DNA from: Pelosinus sp. UFO1
GTDB taxonomy: Bacteria > Bacillota > Negativicutes > DSM-13327
Assembly: GCF_000725345.1 (NCBI RefSeq)
Contig: NZ_CP008852.1
Span: 2,651,001 to 2,715,000 of the forward strand
Direction: 5' to 3'
Length of the DNA: 64,000 nucleotides
Positions within the stretch are counted from its first letter, which is position 1. Each line of letters starts with the position of its first letter. Positions 53,424 to 63,855 of the stretch are shown one piece after another. The notes beneath the pieces are model-generated. The model was not told the origin of the DNA. It worked only from the letters and a program-made list of their open reading frames with translations, and did no database searches. The position numbers were made by a program, and so were the translations under genes.

Positions 53424-54824
53424 TTACAATATAAAATGACTTAAGTCTTGGTTAACTACAATATGAGCCAATTTAGCGTTGACATATTCTTTATCAATAA
53501 TAATCAACTCTTCATTTATATCAGGTGCTTCAAACGCCAAATCTTCTAACAGTTTTTCTAAGATAGTATGTAAGCGCCTAGCACCAATATTTTCAGTCTG
53601 AGCATTTACTTCGAAAGCAATTTCAGCTAATTGTTCAATTGCATCATCAGTAAATTGAATCGATATATCCTCTGTTGCAAGCAAACTAACATATTGCTTA
53701 ATTAGTGCATTTGCTGGCTCTGTTAAGATTTGTTTAAAATCATCTTTGGATAAACTAGTAAGTTCTACTCGAATCGGAAACCGCCCCTGTAACTCTGGAA
53801 TTAATTCAGATGGTTTTGCTGTATGAAAAGCTCCTGCTGCCATAAATAAAATGTGATCCGTTTTTAATGAGCCATGTTTCGTAACAACAGTAGAACCTTC
53901 AACAATTGGCAATATATCTCGCTGTACACCTTCTCGAGATACGTCAGGCCCGGAAGACTGACCACGCCCTACAATTTTATCAATTTCATCAAGAAAAATG
54001 ATTCCTGAATCCTCTGCTAAAGCAAGGGCCGCAGAAGTTACTTCATCCATATCAACAAGCTTTTGCGCCTCTTCCTGAATAAAAACTTTACGGGCATTTG
54101 CAACTGTTACATTTCGTTTCTTTTGTTTCTTAGGAAAAATATTGCCAAACATATCTTGAATATTAATACCCATTTCCTCAATACCTGTATTTGAAAAGGC
54201 GCCTACCATAGGATTCATTGTGTCTTCTACTATTATTTCAATAAATTCGTTTTCCAATTCACCACTATTTAAACGTTTTCTCCAATATTCACGATCGAGA
54301 ACCGGTTTTTCAAAAGAATCGTTTATTATCGTTTGTGAAGTAGACTCGCTACTCGTAGAATTTCCACCAAATAATATTTCAAAGGGATTACGTACAGTCT
54401 CCTTTTTAGTTGTAGGAGAAAAAAATTCTAAAATACGTTCTTCGGCAAATTCATGAGCTTTGTCAGTTACTTCTGCCATTTTCTCTTGTTTGACCATGCG
54501 AATTGCTGTCTCCACTAGGTCACGCACCATAGATTCAACATCACGCCCTACATATCCAACTTCTGTGAACTTGGTGGCTTCAACCTTTACAAAGGGCGCA
54601 TTCACTAATTTAGCTAAACGCCTAGCAATTTCGGTTTTACCTACACCAGTTGGACCAATCATTAATATGTTTTTAGGAATAATTTCATCTTTTAAATTAG
54701 TAGATAACTGCTTACTACGCCAACGGTTACGCAGTGCGACTGCAACTGATTTCTTAGCTTGTTTTTGTCCTACAATATATTTATCTAACTCTATTACAAT
54801 CTGTTTAGGTGTCATCTCACTCAT
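53424..54824 (-). CDS. hslU: ATP-dependent protease ATPase subunit HslU (ClpY)
   Basis: 466 residues. AAA+ with Walker [20 protein letters not shown], the inserted I-domain around 130-240, Walker [14 protein letters not shown], and the C-terminal [10 protein letters not shown] region. It unfolds substrates for HslV. ATG after GGGGTGA, 14 bp after hslV. Confidence 0.97.
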   Translation of the reverse strand: MSEMTPKQIVIELDKYIVGQKQAKKSVAVALRNRWRSKQLSTNLKDEIIPKNILMIGPTGVGKTEIARRLAKLVNAPFVKVEATKFTEVGYVGRDVESMVRDLVETAIRMVKQEKMAEVTDKAHEFAEERILEFFSPTTKKETVRNPFEILFGGNSTSSESTSQTIINDSFEKPVLDREYWRKRLNSGELENEFIEIIVEDTMNPMVGAFSNTGIEEMGINIQDMFGNIFPKKQKKRNVTVANARKVFIQEEAQKLVDMDEVTSAALALAEDSGIIFLDEIDKIVGRGQSSGPDVSREGVQRDILPIVEGSTVVTKHGSLKTDHILFMAAGAFHTAKPSELIPELQGRFPIRVELTSLSKDDFKQILTEPANALIKQYVSLLATEDISIQFTDDAIEQLAEIAFEVNAQTENIGARRLHTILEKLLEDLAFEAPDINEELIIIDKEYVNAKLAHIVVNQDLSHFIL

Positions 54825-54838
54825 ACTGTCACCCCTTT

Positions 54839-55369
54839 TTATAACTCTTCAACTGTAATATGGTCATTTGTATACACACAAATACTTGCTGCAGTTTGAA
54901 GCGCTTCCCTTGCGATTTCAGAAGCAGATAAATTAGAGTGTTTTACTAAAGCCCGCGCTGCGGCCAGGGCATAAGGCCCTCCTGAACCGATGGCCGTCAC
55001 CTCATCATCTGGTTCAATGACTTCACCATTTCCTGAAATAATTAACATATGTTCAGTATCTGTAACGATTAGCAACGCTTCTAATCTACGTAACACTCGA
55101 TCCATACGCCATTCCTTAGCTAACTCAACTGAAGCGCGCATTAAATTACCATTAAATTCTTCTAACTTTGCTTCAAATTTACTAAATAGTGTAAATGCAT
55201 CTGCTACAGACCCAGCAAAACCAGCTAATACTTTGCCATGATATAAACGGCGAACTTTTTTTGCGTTATGTTTCATAATTGTATTACCACCAAAAGTTAC
55301 TTGACCATCCCCTGCAATTGCTGTTTTTCCTTGTTTTTTTACAGCAAGAATGGTTGTTGCATGAAACAT
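54839..55369 (-). CDS. hslV: ATP-dependent protease subunit HslV (ClpQ)
   Basis: 176 residues from the ATG 9 nt after AGGAGG. N-terminal [20 protein letters not shown]: the catalytic Thr follows a short propeptide (MFHA), then [14 protein letters not shown] and [15 protein letters not shown]. It forms the two-ring peptidase of HslUV. The B. subtilis homologue has MSSFHATTI and has been described as using an N-terminal Ser; this one lacks those serines, so Thr is the likely nucleophile. Confidence 0.96.
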   Translation of the reverse strand: MFHATTILAVKKQGKTAIAGDGQVTFGGNTIMKHNAKKVRRLYHGKVLAGFAGSVADAFTLFSKFEAKLEEFNGNLMRASVELAKEWRMDRVLRRLEALLIVTDTEHMLIISGNGEVIEPDDEVTAIGSGGPYALAAARALVKHSNLSASEIAREALQTAASICVYTNDHITVEEL

Positions 55370-55714
55370 AAGAAATCGCCTCCTATGCATGTGGATGTAC
55401 TCTCTTATACAAAAACAGAATTTTCGTTATAATGAGACCGAATGATCACTGTTCTCACATTAGCAAAAAGAACCTCCCCAACACCTTGTAATTTTGCAAA
55501 TCTGGCGAACTAATCGATAACTGCCAAATAACTTATTACAGTATGCTGCGAGGCGTTCTTTTCAACCATAAAATAAAGCATAAAGCTGTATCTGTTGTAA
55601 CAACAATTCCATAATTCAAACCACACTTATCCGTAATCACTAGTATAAGCAGTCTCACCTTTTGTCAATCTATGTAGCAAAATTTATTAATTTATACTAG
55701 CACAATAACTAAAA
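55370..55714. other. Intergenic region between trmFO and hslV
   Basis: Beyond the xerC remnant (55417-55605) I see no gene or structured RNA. The remainder adjoins the trmFO stop, and the hslV ribosome-binding site lies in its last bases. Confidence 0.5.
55417..55605 (-). pseudogene. xerC: Remnant of a tyrosine recombinase gene (xerC/codV), N-terminal part only
   Basis: A minus-strand frame reads FMLYFMVEKNASQHTVISYL, then AVID, a TAG stop, then FARFAKLQGVGEVLFANVRT. This is the core-binding domain of XerC/XerD recombinases (VEKNASQHT, QFARF, FANV). It sits exactly where codV (xerC) lies in B. subtilis, between trmFO and hslV. Only about 60 codons are recognisable; there is one in-frame stop and the entire catalytic domain (RHRY) is missing. 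Confidence 0.8.
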
Positions 55715-57040
55715 TTATGCAAGATTATTGTCTAATTTTTCTTTTTCTTTGAATTGTTTTAGAGCCTCTAAAGATCGCTGCGCGATTAAGCCATTTTTTA
55801 TTTTCTTATCTCTAATTCTTTCTTCCCAAGGCGGAAGTAGCCCAAAGTTTATGTTCATTGGCTGAAAGTGTTTGCTATTTGCATTTGTAATGTACTGACA
55901 TAGCGCACCATGGGCGGTTTCTGTGGGGAAGATTAAAGGTTTCTTTCCTGCTAATAAACGCCCAGCATTAATTCCAGCAACTAATCCTGAAGCAGCAGAC
56001 TCAACATACCCTTCGACCCCAGTGATTTGGCCTGCAAAAAATATATTCTCATTGCTAGCCATTTGCATTGTCGAAGATAAAACCTTTGGCGAATTAATAA
56101 ATGTATTACGGTGCATAACACCTAACCTCACAAATTCTGCCTTCTCTAAGCCGGGTATCAAGCGAAAAACTCTTTCTTGTTCTGGCCATTTTAAATGCGT
56201 TTGAAAACCAACAATATTATATAATGTGGCTGCAAAATTATCCTGGCGCAACTGTATCACAGCATAAGGTAACTCACCCGTAACTGGATGCTCTAAACCA
56301 ACCGGCTTAAGCGGACCAAAACGCAATGTATCAATACCGCGACTTGCCATTTCTTCTACAGGCATACAACCTTCAAAGAATATAGCCTTTTCAAAGCTTT
56401 TAACAGGCGTCGTTTCTGCATTTGTTAGTTCCTGCCAAAAATGTTCATATTCTGCCTTTGTCATAGGACAATTTAGATAATCGTCATCCCCTTTGCCATA
56501 ACGAGAGGCTCTATAGATTTTCTCCATATTAAGAGACTCACCTACTAAGATAGGGGCAGCTGCATCATAGAAGTATAGATAATCATTACCTGTTATTCTT
56601 CCAATCGCTTCTGACAAGTTTGGTGATGTTAATGGTCCACTTGCAATGATAAGTGGCGCCGCCTGAGGGATCTCTGTTACTTCTCCCTTCACAACTTTTA
56701 CCCTTGGGTGATTCGAAAGAGTCTTTGTTATAAATTTGCTGAAGGCATCACGATCCACTGCTAATGCACCACCTGCTGGTAGTTTACTATCATCCGCAGC
56801 CTTCATTATTAATGAGTTGAGCTGTCGCATTTCTTCCTTCAATAACCCTACAGCATTTTCTATTGCAGCACCACGTAGAGAATTACTGCAGACTAACTCG
56901 GCAAATTGGTCCGTATGATGGGCCGGTGACATAACCTGTGGCCTCATCTCAAGTAATTCAACATCAAAACCAGCCTCAGCCACCTGCCAGGCTGCCTCAC
57001 TGCCAGCCAATCCAGCTCCTATTATTGTAACTTTTGACAC
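55715..57040 (-). CDS. trmFO: Methylenetetrahydrofolate-tRNA-(uracil-5-)-methyltransferase TrmFO
   Basis: 441 residues. N-terminal FAD motif [19 protein letters not shown], conserved [12 protein letters not shown] with a cysteine, and the C-terminal [22 protein letters not shown]. It makes m5U54 in tRNA using methylenetetrahydrofolate and FAD. Same position as gid in B. subtilis. Confidence 0.97.
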   Translation of the reverse strand: MSKVTIIGAGLAGSEAAWQVAEAGFDVELLEMRPQVMSPAHHTDQFAELVCSNSLRGAAIENAVGLLKEEMRQLNSLIMKAADDSKLPAGGALAVDRDAFSKFITKTLSNHPRVKVVKGEVTEIPQAAPLIIASGPLTSPNLSEAIGRITGNDYLYFYDAAAPILVGESLNMEKIYRASRYGKGDDDYLNCPMTKAEYEHFWQELTNAETTPVKSFEKAIFFEGCMPVEEMASRGIDTLRFGPLKPVGLEHPVTGELPYAVIQLRQDNFAATLYNIVGFQTHLKWPEQERVFRLIPGLEKAEFVRLGVMHRNTFINSPKVLSSTMQMASNENIFFAGQITGVEGYVESAASGLVAGINAGRLLAGKKPLIFPTETAHGALCQYITNANSKHFQPMNINFGLLPPWEERIRDKKIKNGLIAQRSLEALKQFKEKEKLDNNLA

Positions 57041-57063
57041 AATACTTCCTCCGATGATATAAA

Positions 57064-59247
57064 TTATTCAGTCTTAACTGTTTTTTTAGTTGTTGACTTA
57101 GTTTTTGGTTTTGTTTTCTTCTTTGTCTTTGTTGTCTTATTTTTTGCAGCATCTTCTACTTTTTTTTCAGCCGTAGCCGGACGTGTTATACATGACTCGT
57201 TACTGCATACTGTACTAAAGCGACCATTTTTAAAATTGTGCCGCAACATGAAAGCTCCACAGGTTTGACAATTTTCTTTTAATGGCATATCCCATGTCAT
57301 AAAGTCACAAGTGGGATAACTTTGACAACCATAAAACGTTTTACTCCGTTTTGTCTTTCTCTCTACAATATTACCAGCACATTTAGGGCACTGTACACCT
57401 GTTTCTTTTAAAATCGGCTTCGTGTTACGACAGTCAGGAAATCCAGGGCATGCTAAGAAATCACCGTATCGTCCATGTTTCACCACCATAAATTTACCAC
57501 AGTTTTCACATTGTACATCCGATATTTCCACTGGAAGCTCTACATGACCAATCTCTTTTTCAGCCTGCTCCAAATCTACGGCAAACCAATCATAAAACTC
57601 CCGCAATAAGCTTAGGCGTGTACCTTTGCCATCTGCAATTTCGTCTAGCTTATTTTCCATGGTAGCAGTAAATTCAACATCTACAATCGCCTTAAAATAT
57701 TGCTTTAGTAAGTCTAAAACTACAAAGCCCAATTCAGTAGGTTGAAACTTTTTCTCTACTCTTACTACATAACCACGAGCTACAATCGTTTCAATAATGG
57801 GAGAATACGTACTTGGTCGGCCAATACCTTTTTCCTCTAAAGTTTTTACCAAGCTAGCTTCCGTATATCTAGGTGGTGGTTCTGTAAAATGTTGCTTCGG
57901 AGTAATTTTATTTGCTTTTAAACTTTCTCCAGTCACTAATTCAGGTAATGTAATATCTTTCTCTTTTTCTTCACCATCTTTACCTTCCGTGTATACGGCC
58001 ATAAATCCGGGAAATTTAACGGTAGATCCTGTAGCTCGTAGACCAAATCGTTCAGCAGTAATATCAACCGTTAGAGTATCATAAATGGCAGAAGCCATTT
58101 GACTGGCAATAAACCTTTCCCAAATTAATCGATATAATCGTAGCTGTTCCTTTGAAAGGTATTTAACTATCTTATCAGGAGGAAATTCTAAACTAGTAGG
58201 GCGAATTGCCTCATGAGCATCCTGGGATTTCTTTGTAGAGTACACTGGACTTTTATCCGGCAAATAATTTTCCCCATATGATAATGCAATATAGTTCCTA
58301 GCATCAAGTTGTGCCGATTCAGCTAGACGTACTGAATCAGTACGCATATAAGTAATCAATCCCACAGGGCCTGAACTACCAAGTTCCAGTCCTTCATAAA
58401 GTTGTTGAGCTACCATCATCGTCTTACGAGAGGTGAATCCCAATTTTCTTGACGCCTCTTGCTGCAAACTACTGGTGATAAAAGGTGCCGCAGGGTTTCT
58501 TCGACGTTCTTTACGTTTTACATCTGTAACCGTAAACTCTGCTTTTTCTAACTCTTCTTTTATGTTCTCAGCTTGGTCTTCGTTATCTATTTTAGCTTTT
58601 TTCCCATCAACTAAGATGAGTTGTGCGTCAAATAATGCAGTTTTAGGCTTTCCTCGCAATTTTGCCACAATAGACCAGTACTCTTCCGAAACAAAAGCTT
58701 GAATTTCTTTTTCTCGATCACAAATAATCCCTACCGCTACAGACTGTACACGGCCGGCACTAAGTCCTTTGCGCACTTTTCTCCATAATAAAGGACTCAG
58801 TTGATAACCTACAATTCGATCTAAAAGACGCCTCGCTTGCTGAGCATCTACTCGCTCGAGATTAATCGGTCTTGGCTTCTTTACTGCATTTTGAATTGTA
58901 GTTTTAGTAATTTCATTAAATTCAATGCGACAAGCTTTATCTTCAGGAATATTTAGAATATGTGCCAAATGCCAGGCAATGGCTTCCCCCTCACGGTCAG
59001 GGTCAGATGCTAGATAAACAGTATCTGCAGCTTTTGCCGCACTTTTAAGACTTTTTATTATATCGCCCTTACCGCGAATGTTTATATATTTAGGCGCAAA
59101 ATTATTGTCCACATCTACGCCAAATTGACTTTTAGGCAAATCTCGCAAATGTCCCATAGAGGCCTTAACCGTATAATTTTTCCCTAAGAATTTCTCAATG
59201 GTCTTTGCTTTAGCTGGAGATTCAACAATAACTAATGCTTTACTCAC
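57064..59247 (-). CDS. topA: DNA topoisomerase I
   Basis: 727 residues. TOPRIM domain with [19 protein letters not shown] and [13 protein letters not shown], active-site Tyr in [12 protein letters not shown], three C-terminal C4 zinc ribbons ([36 protein letters not shown]), and a Lys/Thr-rich tail. It relaxes negative supercoils. GTG start after GGAGGG, overlapping the dprA stop. Confidence 0.97.
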   Translation of the reverse strand: MSKALVIVESPAKAKTIEKFLGKNYTVKASMGHLRDLPKSQFGVDVDNNFAPKYINIRGKGDIIKSLKSAAKAADTVYLASDPDREGEAIAWHLAHILNIPEDKACRIEFNEITKTTIQNAVKKPRPINLERVDAQQARRLLDRIVGYQLSPLLWRKVRKGLSAGRVQSVAVGIICDREKEIQAFVSEEYWSIVAKLRGKPKTALFDAQLILVDGKKAKIDNEDQAENIKEELEKAEFTVTDVKRKERRRNPAAPFITSSLQQEASRKLGFTSRKTMMVAQQLYEGLELGSSGPVGLITYMRTDSVRLAESAQLDARNYIALSYGENYLPDKSPVYSTKKSQDAHEAIRPTSLEFPPDKIVKYLSKEQLRLYRLIWERFIASQMASAIYDTLTVDITAERFGLRATGSTVKFPGFMAVYTEGKDGEEKEKDITLPELVTGESLKANKITPKQHFTEPPPRYTEASLVKTLEEKGIGRPSTYSPIIETIVARGYVVRVEKKFQPTELGFVVLDLLKQYFKAIVDVEFTATMENKLDEIADGKGTRLSLLREFYDWFAVDLEQAEKEIGHVELPVEISDVQCENCGKFMVVKHGRYGDFLACPGFPDCRNTKPILKETGVQCPKCAGNIVERKTKRSKTFYGCQSYPTCDFMTWDMPLKENCQTCGAFMLRHNFKNGRFSTVCSNESCITRPATAEKKVEDAAKNKTTKTKKKTKPKTKSTTKKTVKTE

Positions 59248-60329
59248 TTGATTCCCTCCTTAGCGATACGCAAATAACGTCTCCCGCTATGCTCTACCGC
59301 TAACCCACGTAATTCAAACTGTAATAATATATATGTAATCATTCCTGCCTCTAATTTCGTTTTCATAACAATTTCTTCAATTCCTATTGGAAAATCATAA
59401 GTAAGCGACTCATAAACCTTTACTTCCTCTGAAGTAAATTCTAACAGCTGAGGCTCCTTTTTTGCTGCAATAAGATTATACTCTTCTAATATATCTTCTG
59501 CACTATCAACAAGTTTTGCTCCTTGCTTTATGAGTCGGTGTGTACCTTTACTAGATACTGAAAAAATACTGCCAGGTACTGCAAAAACATCTCGCCCTTC
59601 TTCCAAGGCAAAGTCTGCAGTAATTAACGCGCCACTTTTTTCTGCCGCTTCTACTACCACTACACCCCGAGACAATCCATTAATAATTCGATTCCTTGCA
59701 GGAAAATGACCTGGATGAGCCATAGTGCCAGGTGCGTATTCTGAAACCACAGCGCCACATTCAGCAATGTGATTTAGTAAGTTTCTATTTTCAGGAGGAT
59801 AATCAACATCAACTCCACAACCGAGTACAGCGATTGTATATCCTTTACTTAAAGCTCCTTGATGCGCGGCAGTATCAATACCCCGAGCAGCACCGCTAAC
59901 CACCCAAACCCCTGCCTCAGCAAGTTCTGCTGCCAACAATTGTGCAATATTCTTGCCGTAGGAAGAAGCTTTCCTTGCACCAACAATTGCGATTAGTTGA
60001 TCTGTCTTGGGCAGCATACCCCGATAATATAATGCTGGTGGGACATTAAAGGTATTTAAAAGCAACTTGGGGTAATCCGTATCATTAGTACAGCAAATTT
60101 TAATTCCTTTCTTCTCCCAATCATATGCTAATGTATATATATCTATTTTTTCCCGATGTATGATTAATTTATTAAAGATTGATTCATCTAGAATTCCGCA
60201 TAAAGATAAATCATGCTGCTTGGCATGCCAAGCTTGTTCTGCACTACCAAAGAATGAAACTAAGCTTCTAAGACGTGCGTTACCAATACCAGATACCATT
60301 TGTAATGCTGCCAGATATATCTTTTCCAT
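59244..60329 (-). CDS. dprA: DNA processing protein DprA (Smf)
   Basis: 361 residues from the ATG after GGGGG. Rossmann-like DprA domain with AIVGARKASSYGKN, VVSGAARGIDTAAHQGAL, TIAVLGCGVDVDYPPENRNL and GHFPARNRIINGL, plus an N-terminal HhH/SAM-like part and a C-terminal winged helix. It loads RecA onto incoming single-stranded DNA in transformation. Overlaps topA by 4 bp. Confidence 0.95.
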   Translation of the reverse strand: MEKIYLAALQMVSGIGNARLRSLVSFFGSAEQAWHAKQHDLSLCGILDESIFNKLIIHREKIDIYTLAYDWEKKGIKICCTNDTDYPKLLLNTFNVPPALYYRGMLPKTDQLIAIVGARKASSYGKNIAQLLAAELAEAGVWVVSGAARGIDTAAHQGALSKGYTIAVLGCGVDVDYPPENRNLLNHIAECGAVVSEYAPGTMAHPGHFPARNRIINGLSRGVVVVEAAEKSGALITADFALEEGRDVFAVPGSIFSVSSKGTHRLIKQGAKLVDSAEDILEEYNLIAAKKEPQLLEFTSEEVKVYESLTYDFPIGIEEIVMKTKLEAGMITYILLQFELRGLAVEHSGRRYLRIAKEGIK

Positions 60330-60405
60330 ATTATCCCCCAACATTGCTTTACTAGAATATCTGCCCTTCATACGTTTCTTAGGAAAATAGTATAAAACAA
60401 GGGTA

Positions 60406-60414
60406 ATTATAGCA
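60406..60414 (-). promoter_or_regulatory. Extended -10 promoter for dprA-topA-trmFO
   Basis: Minus strand TGCTATAAT, an extended -10 element, about 75 bp before the dprA start. A TTGACA (60442-60447) is too far upstream for ordinary spacing, so the extended -10 is the main evidence. Confidence 0.5.
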
Positions 60415-60513
60415 TAATTTCACATAACACACCACGAGAAATGTCAATATAGATATATAAATAAGTTCCAATACTTCGTAAATATAACTATAAAAGGTCT
60501 TCAATGAAATGTA

Positions 60514-61641
60514 TTAATCCTTAATTTGAGAAAAAATATAGTTCCCAATCATAGCAGCAGCCTGTGGTTTTCTAATTTGCAAGGCATTTTGTCGCAATTC
60601 ATTCAGTTCTTCTGGATGTTCAATAAATATCCTTCTCATAATAACTCCAATATCTTGCATTGAATCTGCCCGCAGAGCAACATTGTGAGCAATTAGATAG
60701 TTGGTATTCGCTTCTTCTTGACCCGGAATTGGTTGATAAATTAACATAGGTAGACCACTACATAATGTTTCGGCACAAGTCATCCCTCCGGGCTTTGAGA
60801 TAATAAGGTCAGAAATAGCCATTAATTCATTAACATAATTAACATACCCTAAAATAAGCACCTTATTGCGTAGCTTCGGCCCTAAACTACATATTTTTTT
60901 ATACATAGTTTTGTTATTTCCTGTGACAACAATAATTTGTAATGGAATAGTAATGGCATCACAAGCTAGTAGAATATTATCCATAGGCAAAATTCCAGCT
61001 CCGCCACCCATAATTAAAACGGTTTTGACATCACTGGCAAATCCAAACTTGCTTAGTATTTTCTCTTTATCCAGTAGACAAGAGAATTTTTCATCCACGG
61101 GGATTCCCATCACTTTTGTACAAGTACTCTCCACATTAGATTTAATTAAATACTCTCGCATATCTTCATTTGCAATAATATAATGTTTGATCTCAGGATA
61201 AATCCATAGACGATGTACCACAAAATCTGTTATCACTACCACTACTGGTATGTTAATTCTATTATGTTTCATTAAATAAGCTACTAATCCAGCCGGTGTC
61301 GCATGAGTACATACAATTACCGCTGGGTTATAGTCTAAGATATACCTTTCCATATTCTTGGCTAAATAACGGCTAACCAGCTGACGACCTAGCAATGCCA
61401 AATGGCTCTCATTACCCCAACCATACATCATTCCATAAAGTTTGGGAAATATTTTTAGGATCTTAAGATAGATACTTAAAATACCTTGCCCAATATAAGG
61501 ATTAAAAAAATCAAAAACATTTGCCATTTTTGTTTCAATCTGATCTTGTTTATGCATTGCAGAAGCGATTGACTCTGCAGCTTTTATATGACCTGCCCCC
61601 ACTGGGGCACTAATAAACAATACTTTACTTAAAATCGCCAA
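60514..61641 (-). CDS. Processive diacylglycerol/UDP-sugar glycosyltransferase (MGDG synthase family, GT28)
   Basis: 375 residues, GT-B fold. N-terminal MGDG-synthase domain (SKVLFISAPVGAGHIKAAES, a short helical region, VIVCTHATPAGLVAYL) and C-terminal UDP-sugar site (VLIMGGGAGILPMDNI, then ISKPGGMTCAETLCSGLPML). Members include UgtP/YpfP and plant MGD synthases, moving a sugar from a UDP donor to diacylglycerol or a related lipid; the exact acceptor is unknown. TTG start after GGGAGG. It follows folK by 20 bp, an odd partner for folate genes. Confidence 0.88.
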   Translation of the reverse strand: MAILSKVLFISAPVGAGHIKAAESIASAMHKQDQIETKMANVFDFFNPYIGQGILSIYLKILKIFPKLYGMMYGWGNESHLALLGRQLVSRYLAKNMERYILDYNPAVIVCTHATPAGLVAYLMKHNRINIPVVVVITDFVVHRLWIYPEIKHYIIANEDMREYLIKSNVESTCTKVMGIPVDEKFSCLLDKEKILSKFGFASDVKTVLIMGGGAGILPMDNILLACDAITIPLQIIVVTGNNKTMYKKICSLGPKLRNKVLILGYVNYVNELMAISDLIISKPGGMTCAETLCSGLPMLIYQPIPGQEEANTNYLIAHNVALRADSMQDIGVIMRRIFIEHPEELNELRQNALQIRKPQAAAMIGNYIFSQIKD

Positions 61642-61661
61642 CTTGCGTTAGCCTCCCTCTT

Positions 61662-62165
61662 TCATGATTGAATAAACTCCATTTCTAACCTTTTATAAAA
61701 GGCTACGTCTGAACTATCATTCAGTTTTTGTAGCAATTGCCTGGGAGTTAAGCCTTGATGTATAGGCATATCATTAATTACTTCTTGCATAGGTATCAGA
61801 ACAAAACACCTTTCATGCAAACGAGGATGAGGTAGTTGTAATACCTCATCCTGAATAACAAGATTATGATAGATAAGAATATCAATATCTATCGTCCTAG
61901 GGCCCCAACGCCGGTCACGGATTCTCCCTAGCTGACATTCTGTGTTTAAACATACTTGAAGTAAGTCATAAGGCGTTAATTTTGTCTGCACACTGATAAC
62001 CGCATTTAAAAAGTGTGGTTGTTCCAACATACCAACAGGCTTTGTTTCATATAAAGAAGAAACATTATCAACACTAATTTCAGAATGCTGATGTAGTTTA
62101 TAAATTGCTTTTTTTATATTTATTTCCCGGTCACCTAAGTTAGATCCCAATCCTAGTAAAATCAT
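61662..62165 (-). CDS. folK: 6-hydroxymethyl-7,8-dihydropterin pyrophosphokinase
   Basis: 167 residues. LGSNLGDREINIKKAI, FLNAVISVQT, RRWGPRTIDIDILIY, and LPHPRLHERCFVLIPMQEV are the HPPK signature. It activates the pterin for dihydropteroate synthase. Four bases after folB. Confidence 0.97.
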   Translation of the reverse strand: MILLGLGSNLGDREINIKKAIYKLHQHSEISVDNVSSLYETKPVGMLEQPHFLNAVISVQTKLTPYDLLQVCLNTECQLGRIRDRRWGPRTIDIDILIYHNLVIQDEVLQLPHPRLHERCFVLIPMQEVINDMPIHQGLTPRQLLQKLNDSSDVAFYKRLEMEFIQS

Positions 62166-62169
62166 CCTG

Positions 62170-62526
62170 TTATTTTCTCCGTTTCGTCTCTACTTGTACA
62201 TAATCTAAAGGACCAGGTATCGGTACAGCTGGCTTACGTATTCTTATGGTAACCTCATTCGCAATTGTAGTCTTTAAAATTAACTCGGCAATATGTGCTC
62301 CTACAGCCTCTAACAATTGAAACCTATGGTTTTCCATAATGTCTTTAATTTGACTATATATCACCGTATAGTCAATTGTATGAATAAGATTATCTGTTTC
62401 TCCTGCTAAGCTCAAATCTGCGACTATTTCTGCATCTACATAAAACCGTTGCCCCTGCTCGCGCTCATATTCATACACACCATGAAAACCATAAAACACC
62501 ATATTCTCAAGTAAAATTGTATTCAT
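62170..62526 (-). CDS. folB: Dihydroneopterin aldolase
   Basis: 118 residues, T-fold: LENMVFYGFHGVYEYEREQGQ, HTIDYTVIYSQI, VTIRIRKPAVPIPG. It cleaves dihydroneopterin, two steps before folP. It starts where folP stops. Confidence 0.96.
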   Translation of the reverse strand: MNTILLENMVFYGFHGVYEYEREQGQRFYVDAEIVADLSLAGETDNLIHTIDYTVIYSQIKDIMENHRFQLLEAVGAHIAELILKTTIANEVTIRIRKPAVPIPGPLDYVQVETKRRK

Positions 62527-63728
62527 TATACATCTCTCCTCATCATCGCATCCATCATTTTTGCAATTCTAGCCATTACTTTTACATCATGAACTCTAAC
62601 TATATTACTCCCCTTCATAATCCCCATAGATACTGTGGCACCTGTTCCTTCCGCCCTATCTTCCACTGGGAGTTGTAAGACTTCACCAATAAACCTTTTA
62701 TTGGAGGTGCCAAGTAATATAGGGCACCTTAATGATGTTAGTTCCTCTAGACGAGACATAACCACTAGGTTTTGCTCCGGAGTTTTCCCAAACCCGATAC
62801 CCGGATCAACTATAAATTGATTAAAGCTAATACCAGCCTCTAACCCAATGTCAATGCTTTTTTGTAAAAAGGAACATATCTCTGACATAATATCCTTTTC
62901 ATAATTAGTACCATTCTGATTATGCATAATAACTACTGGTACTTTGTACTGAGCTACGACCTTAGACATATCAGGGTCATGTTGTAAGCCCCATACATCA
63001 TTTATCATGTGTGCACCTAATTGCAACGCCTGAAGTGCTACTTTTGGCTTATACGTATCTATAGATACGGGAACACTAGAAATAGCTAGTACATTCTCAA
63101 GTAATGAACCTAAACGTTCCATTTCTTCTTCTGCAGATATCTTTTCCCCGTCTTGATAAGGACGAGTAGATTCAGCACCAATATCTATAATGTCAGCACC
63201 ATTTTGTATCATTTCTTCCACACGGCGCAGTGCATTATCCATAGTATTGTAACGGCCACCGTCAGAAAAAGAATCGGGAGTTACATTTAAAATCCCCATA
63301 ATTAAAGTACGTTGAGGAAGAATTGATAATACCTTTTCACCCCAAGAATACCGACGCTCAGGAGCTTTTTCATTGTCAGTTAAAGCATCCTCAATAGCTT
63401 GGGCTATTTTGGGCAACCCCCACGGCTGCATTTTTAACTGTGATATAGCCATCTTATATTGTTTCAAAGTAGCACAAATTAGGACATCAGTACGTTCAAC
63501 GCTAAGGTCTGCAGTGCCTCTACCTACAGCAACTTCTCCGCCTTTTGCCAAAAATGTTTGTTTTAAAAGATTGGCACTTTTTGTTAAAATTCCTTCTAAC
63601 TTCATTACTTTAAATACCGCTTTATTACCCATAATCTGAATACCAGTTTTATCACAATTTACCTTAGCAAGTTCATCCTGCGCTTGTTTTAGGCTGGAAA
63701 CTGTTAAAATACGTGCATTAAAGGCCAT
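62526..63728 (-). CDS. folP: Dihydropteroate synthase with an extra N-terminal domain
   Basis: 400 residues. The C-terminal about 270 residues are the TIM barrel, with LIMGILNVTPDSFSDGGRYN, DIIDIGAESTRP, MINDVWGL, FIVDPGIGFGKT and NLLVMS-type motifs. The N-terminal about 125 residues are an additional domain that contains VMKLEGILTKSANLLKQTFL; similar extensions occur in other Firmicutes DHPS proteins, but I cannot assign a function. DHPS condenses pterin and p-aminobenzoate. ATG after GGGAGGA. Confidence 0.95.
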   Translation of the reverse strand: MAFNARILTVSSLKQAQDELAKVNCDKTGIQIMGNKAVFKVMKLEGILTKSANLLKQTFLAKGGEVAVGRGTADLSVERTDVLICATLKQYKMAISQLKMQPWGLPKIAQAIEDALTDNEKAPERRYSWGEKVLSILPQRTLIMGILNVTPDSFSDGGRYNTMDNALRRVEEMIQNGADIIDIGAESTRPYQDGEKISAEEEMERLGSLLENVLAISSVPVSIDTYKPKVALQALQLGAHMINDVWGLQHDPDMSKVVAQYKVPVVIMHNQNGTNYEKDIMSEICSFLQKSIDIGLEAGISFNQFIVDPGIGFGKTPEQNLVVMSRLEELTSLRCPILLGTSNKRFIGEVLQLPVEDRAEGTGATVSMGIMKGSNIVRVHDVKVMARIAKMMDAMMRRDV

Positions 63729-63750
63729 TTTATCCTCCCGAATAAGCTTA

Positions 63751-63778
63751 TTATTTTATTGTACCACAGCTATGGTAC
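63751..63778 (-). promoter_or_regulatory. Promoter with overlapping dyad upstream of folP
   Basis: The minus strand has TGGTACAAT, an extended -10 element, and the dyad GTACCA-tagctg-TGGTAC (63761-63778) runs into it. The symmetry suggests a regulator site at the folPBK promoter. The -35 is not clear. Confidence 0.45.
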
Positions 63779-63813
63779 TTTTTATGAAAACTTTTATAAT
63801 TTACTAAAAAAAT

Positions 63814-63848
63814 AAAGAAAGACTTTAATTTTACTAAAGTCTTTCTTT
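63814..63848 (-). terminator. Terminator of the gene upstream of folP
   Basis: Perfect 14-bp arms AAAGAAAGACTTTA / TAAAGTCTTTCTTT with a 7-nt loop and seven T on the minus strand, 8 bp after the stop of the partial gene at the right edge. Confidence 0.9.
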
Positions 63849-63855
63849 ACTGAAA

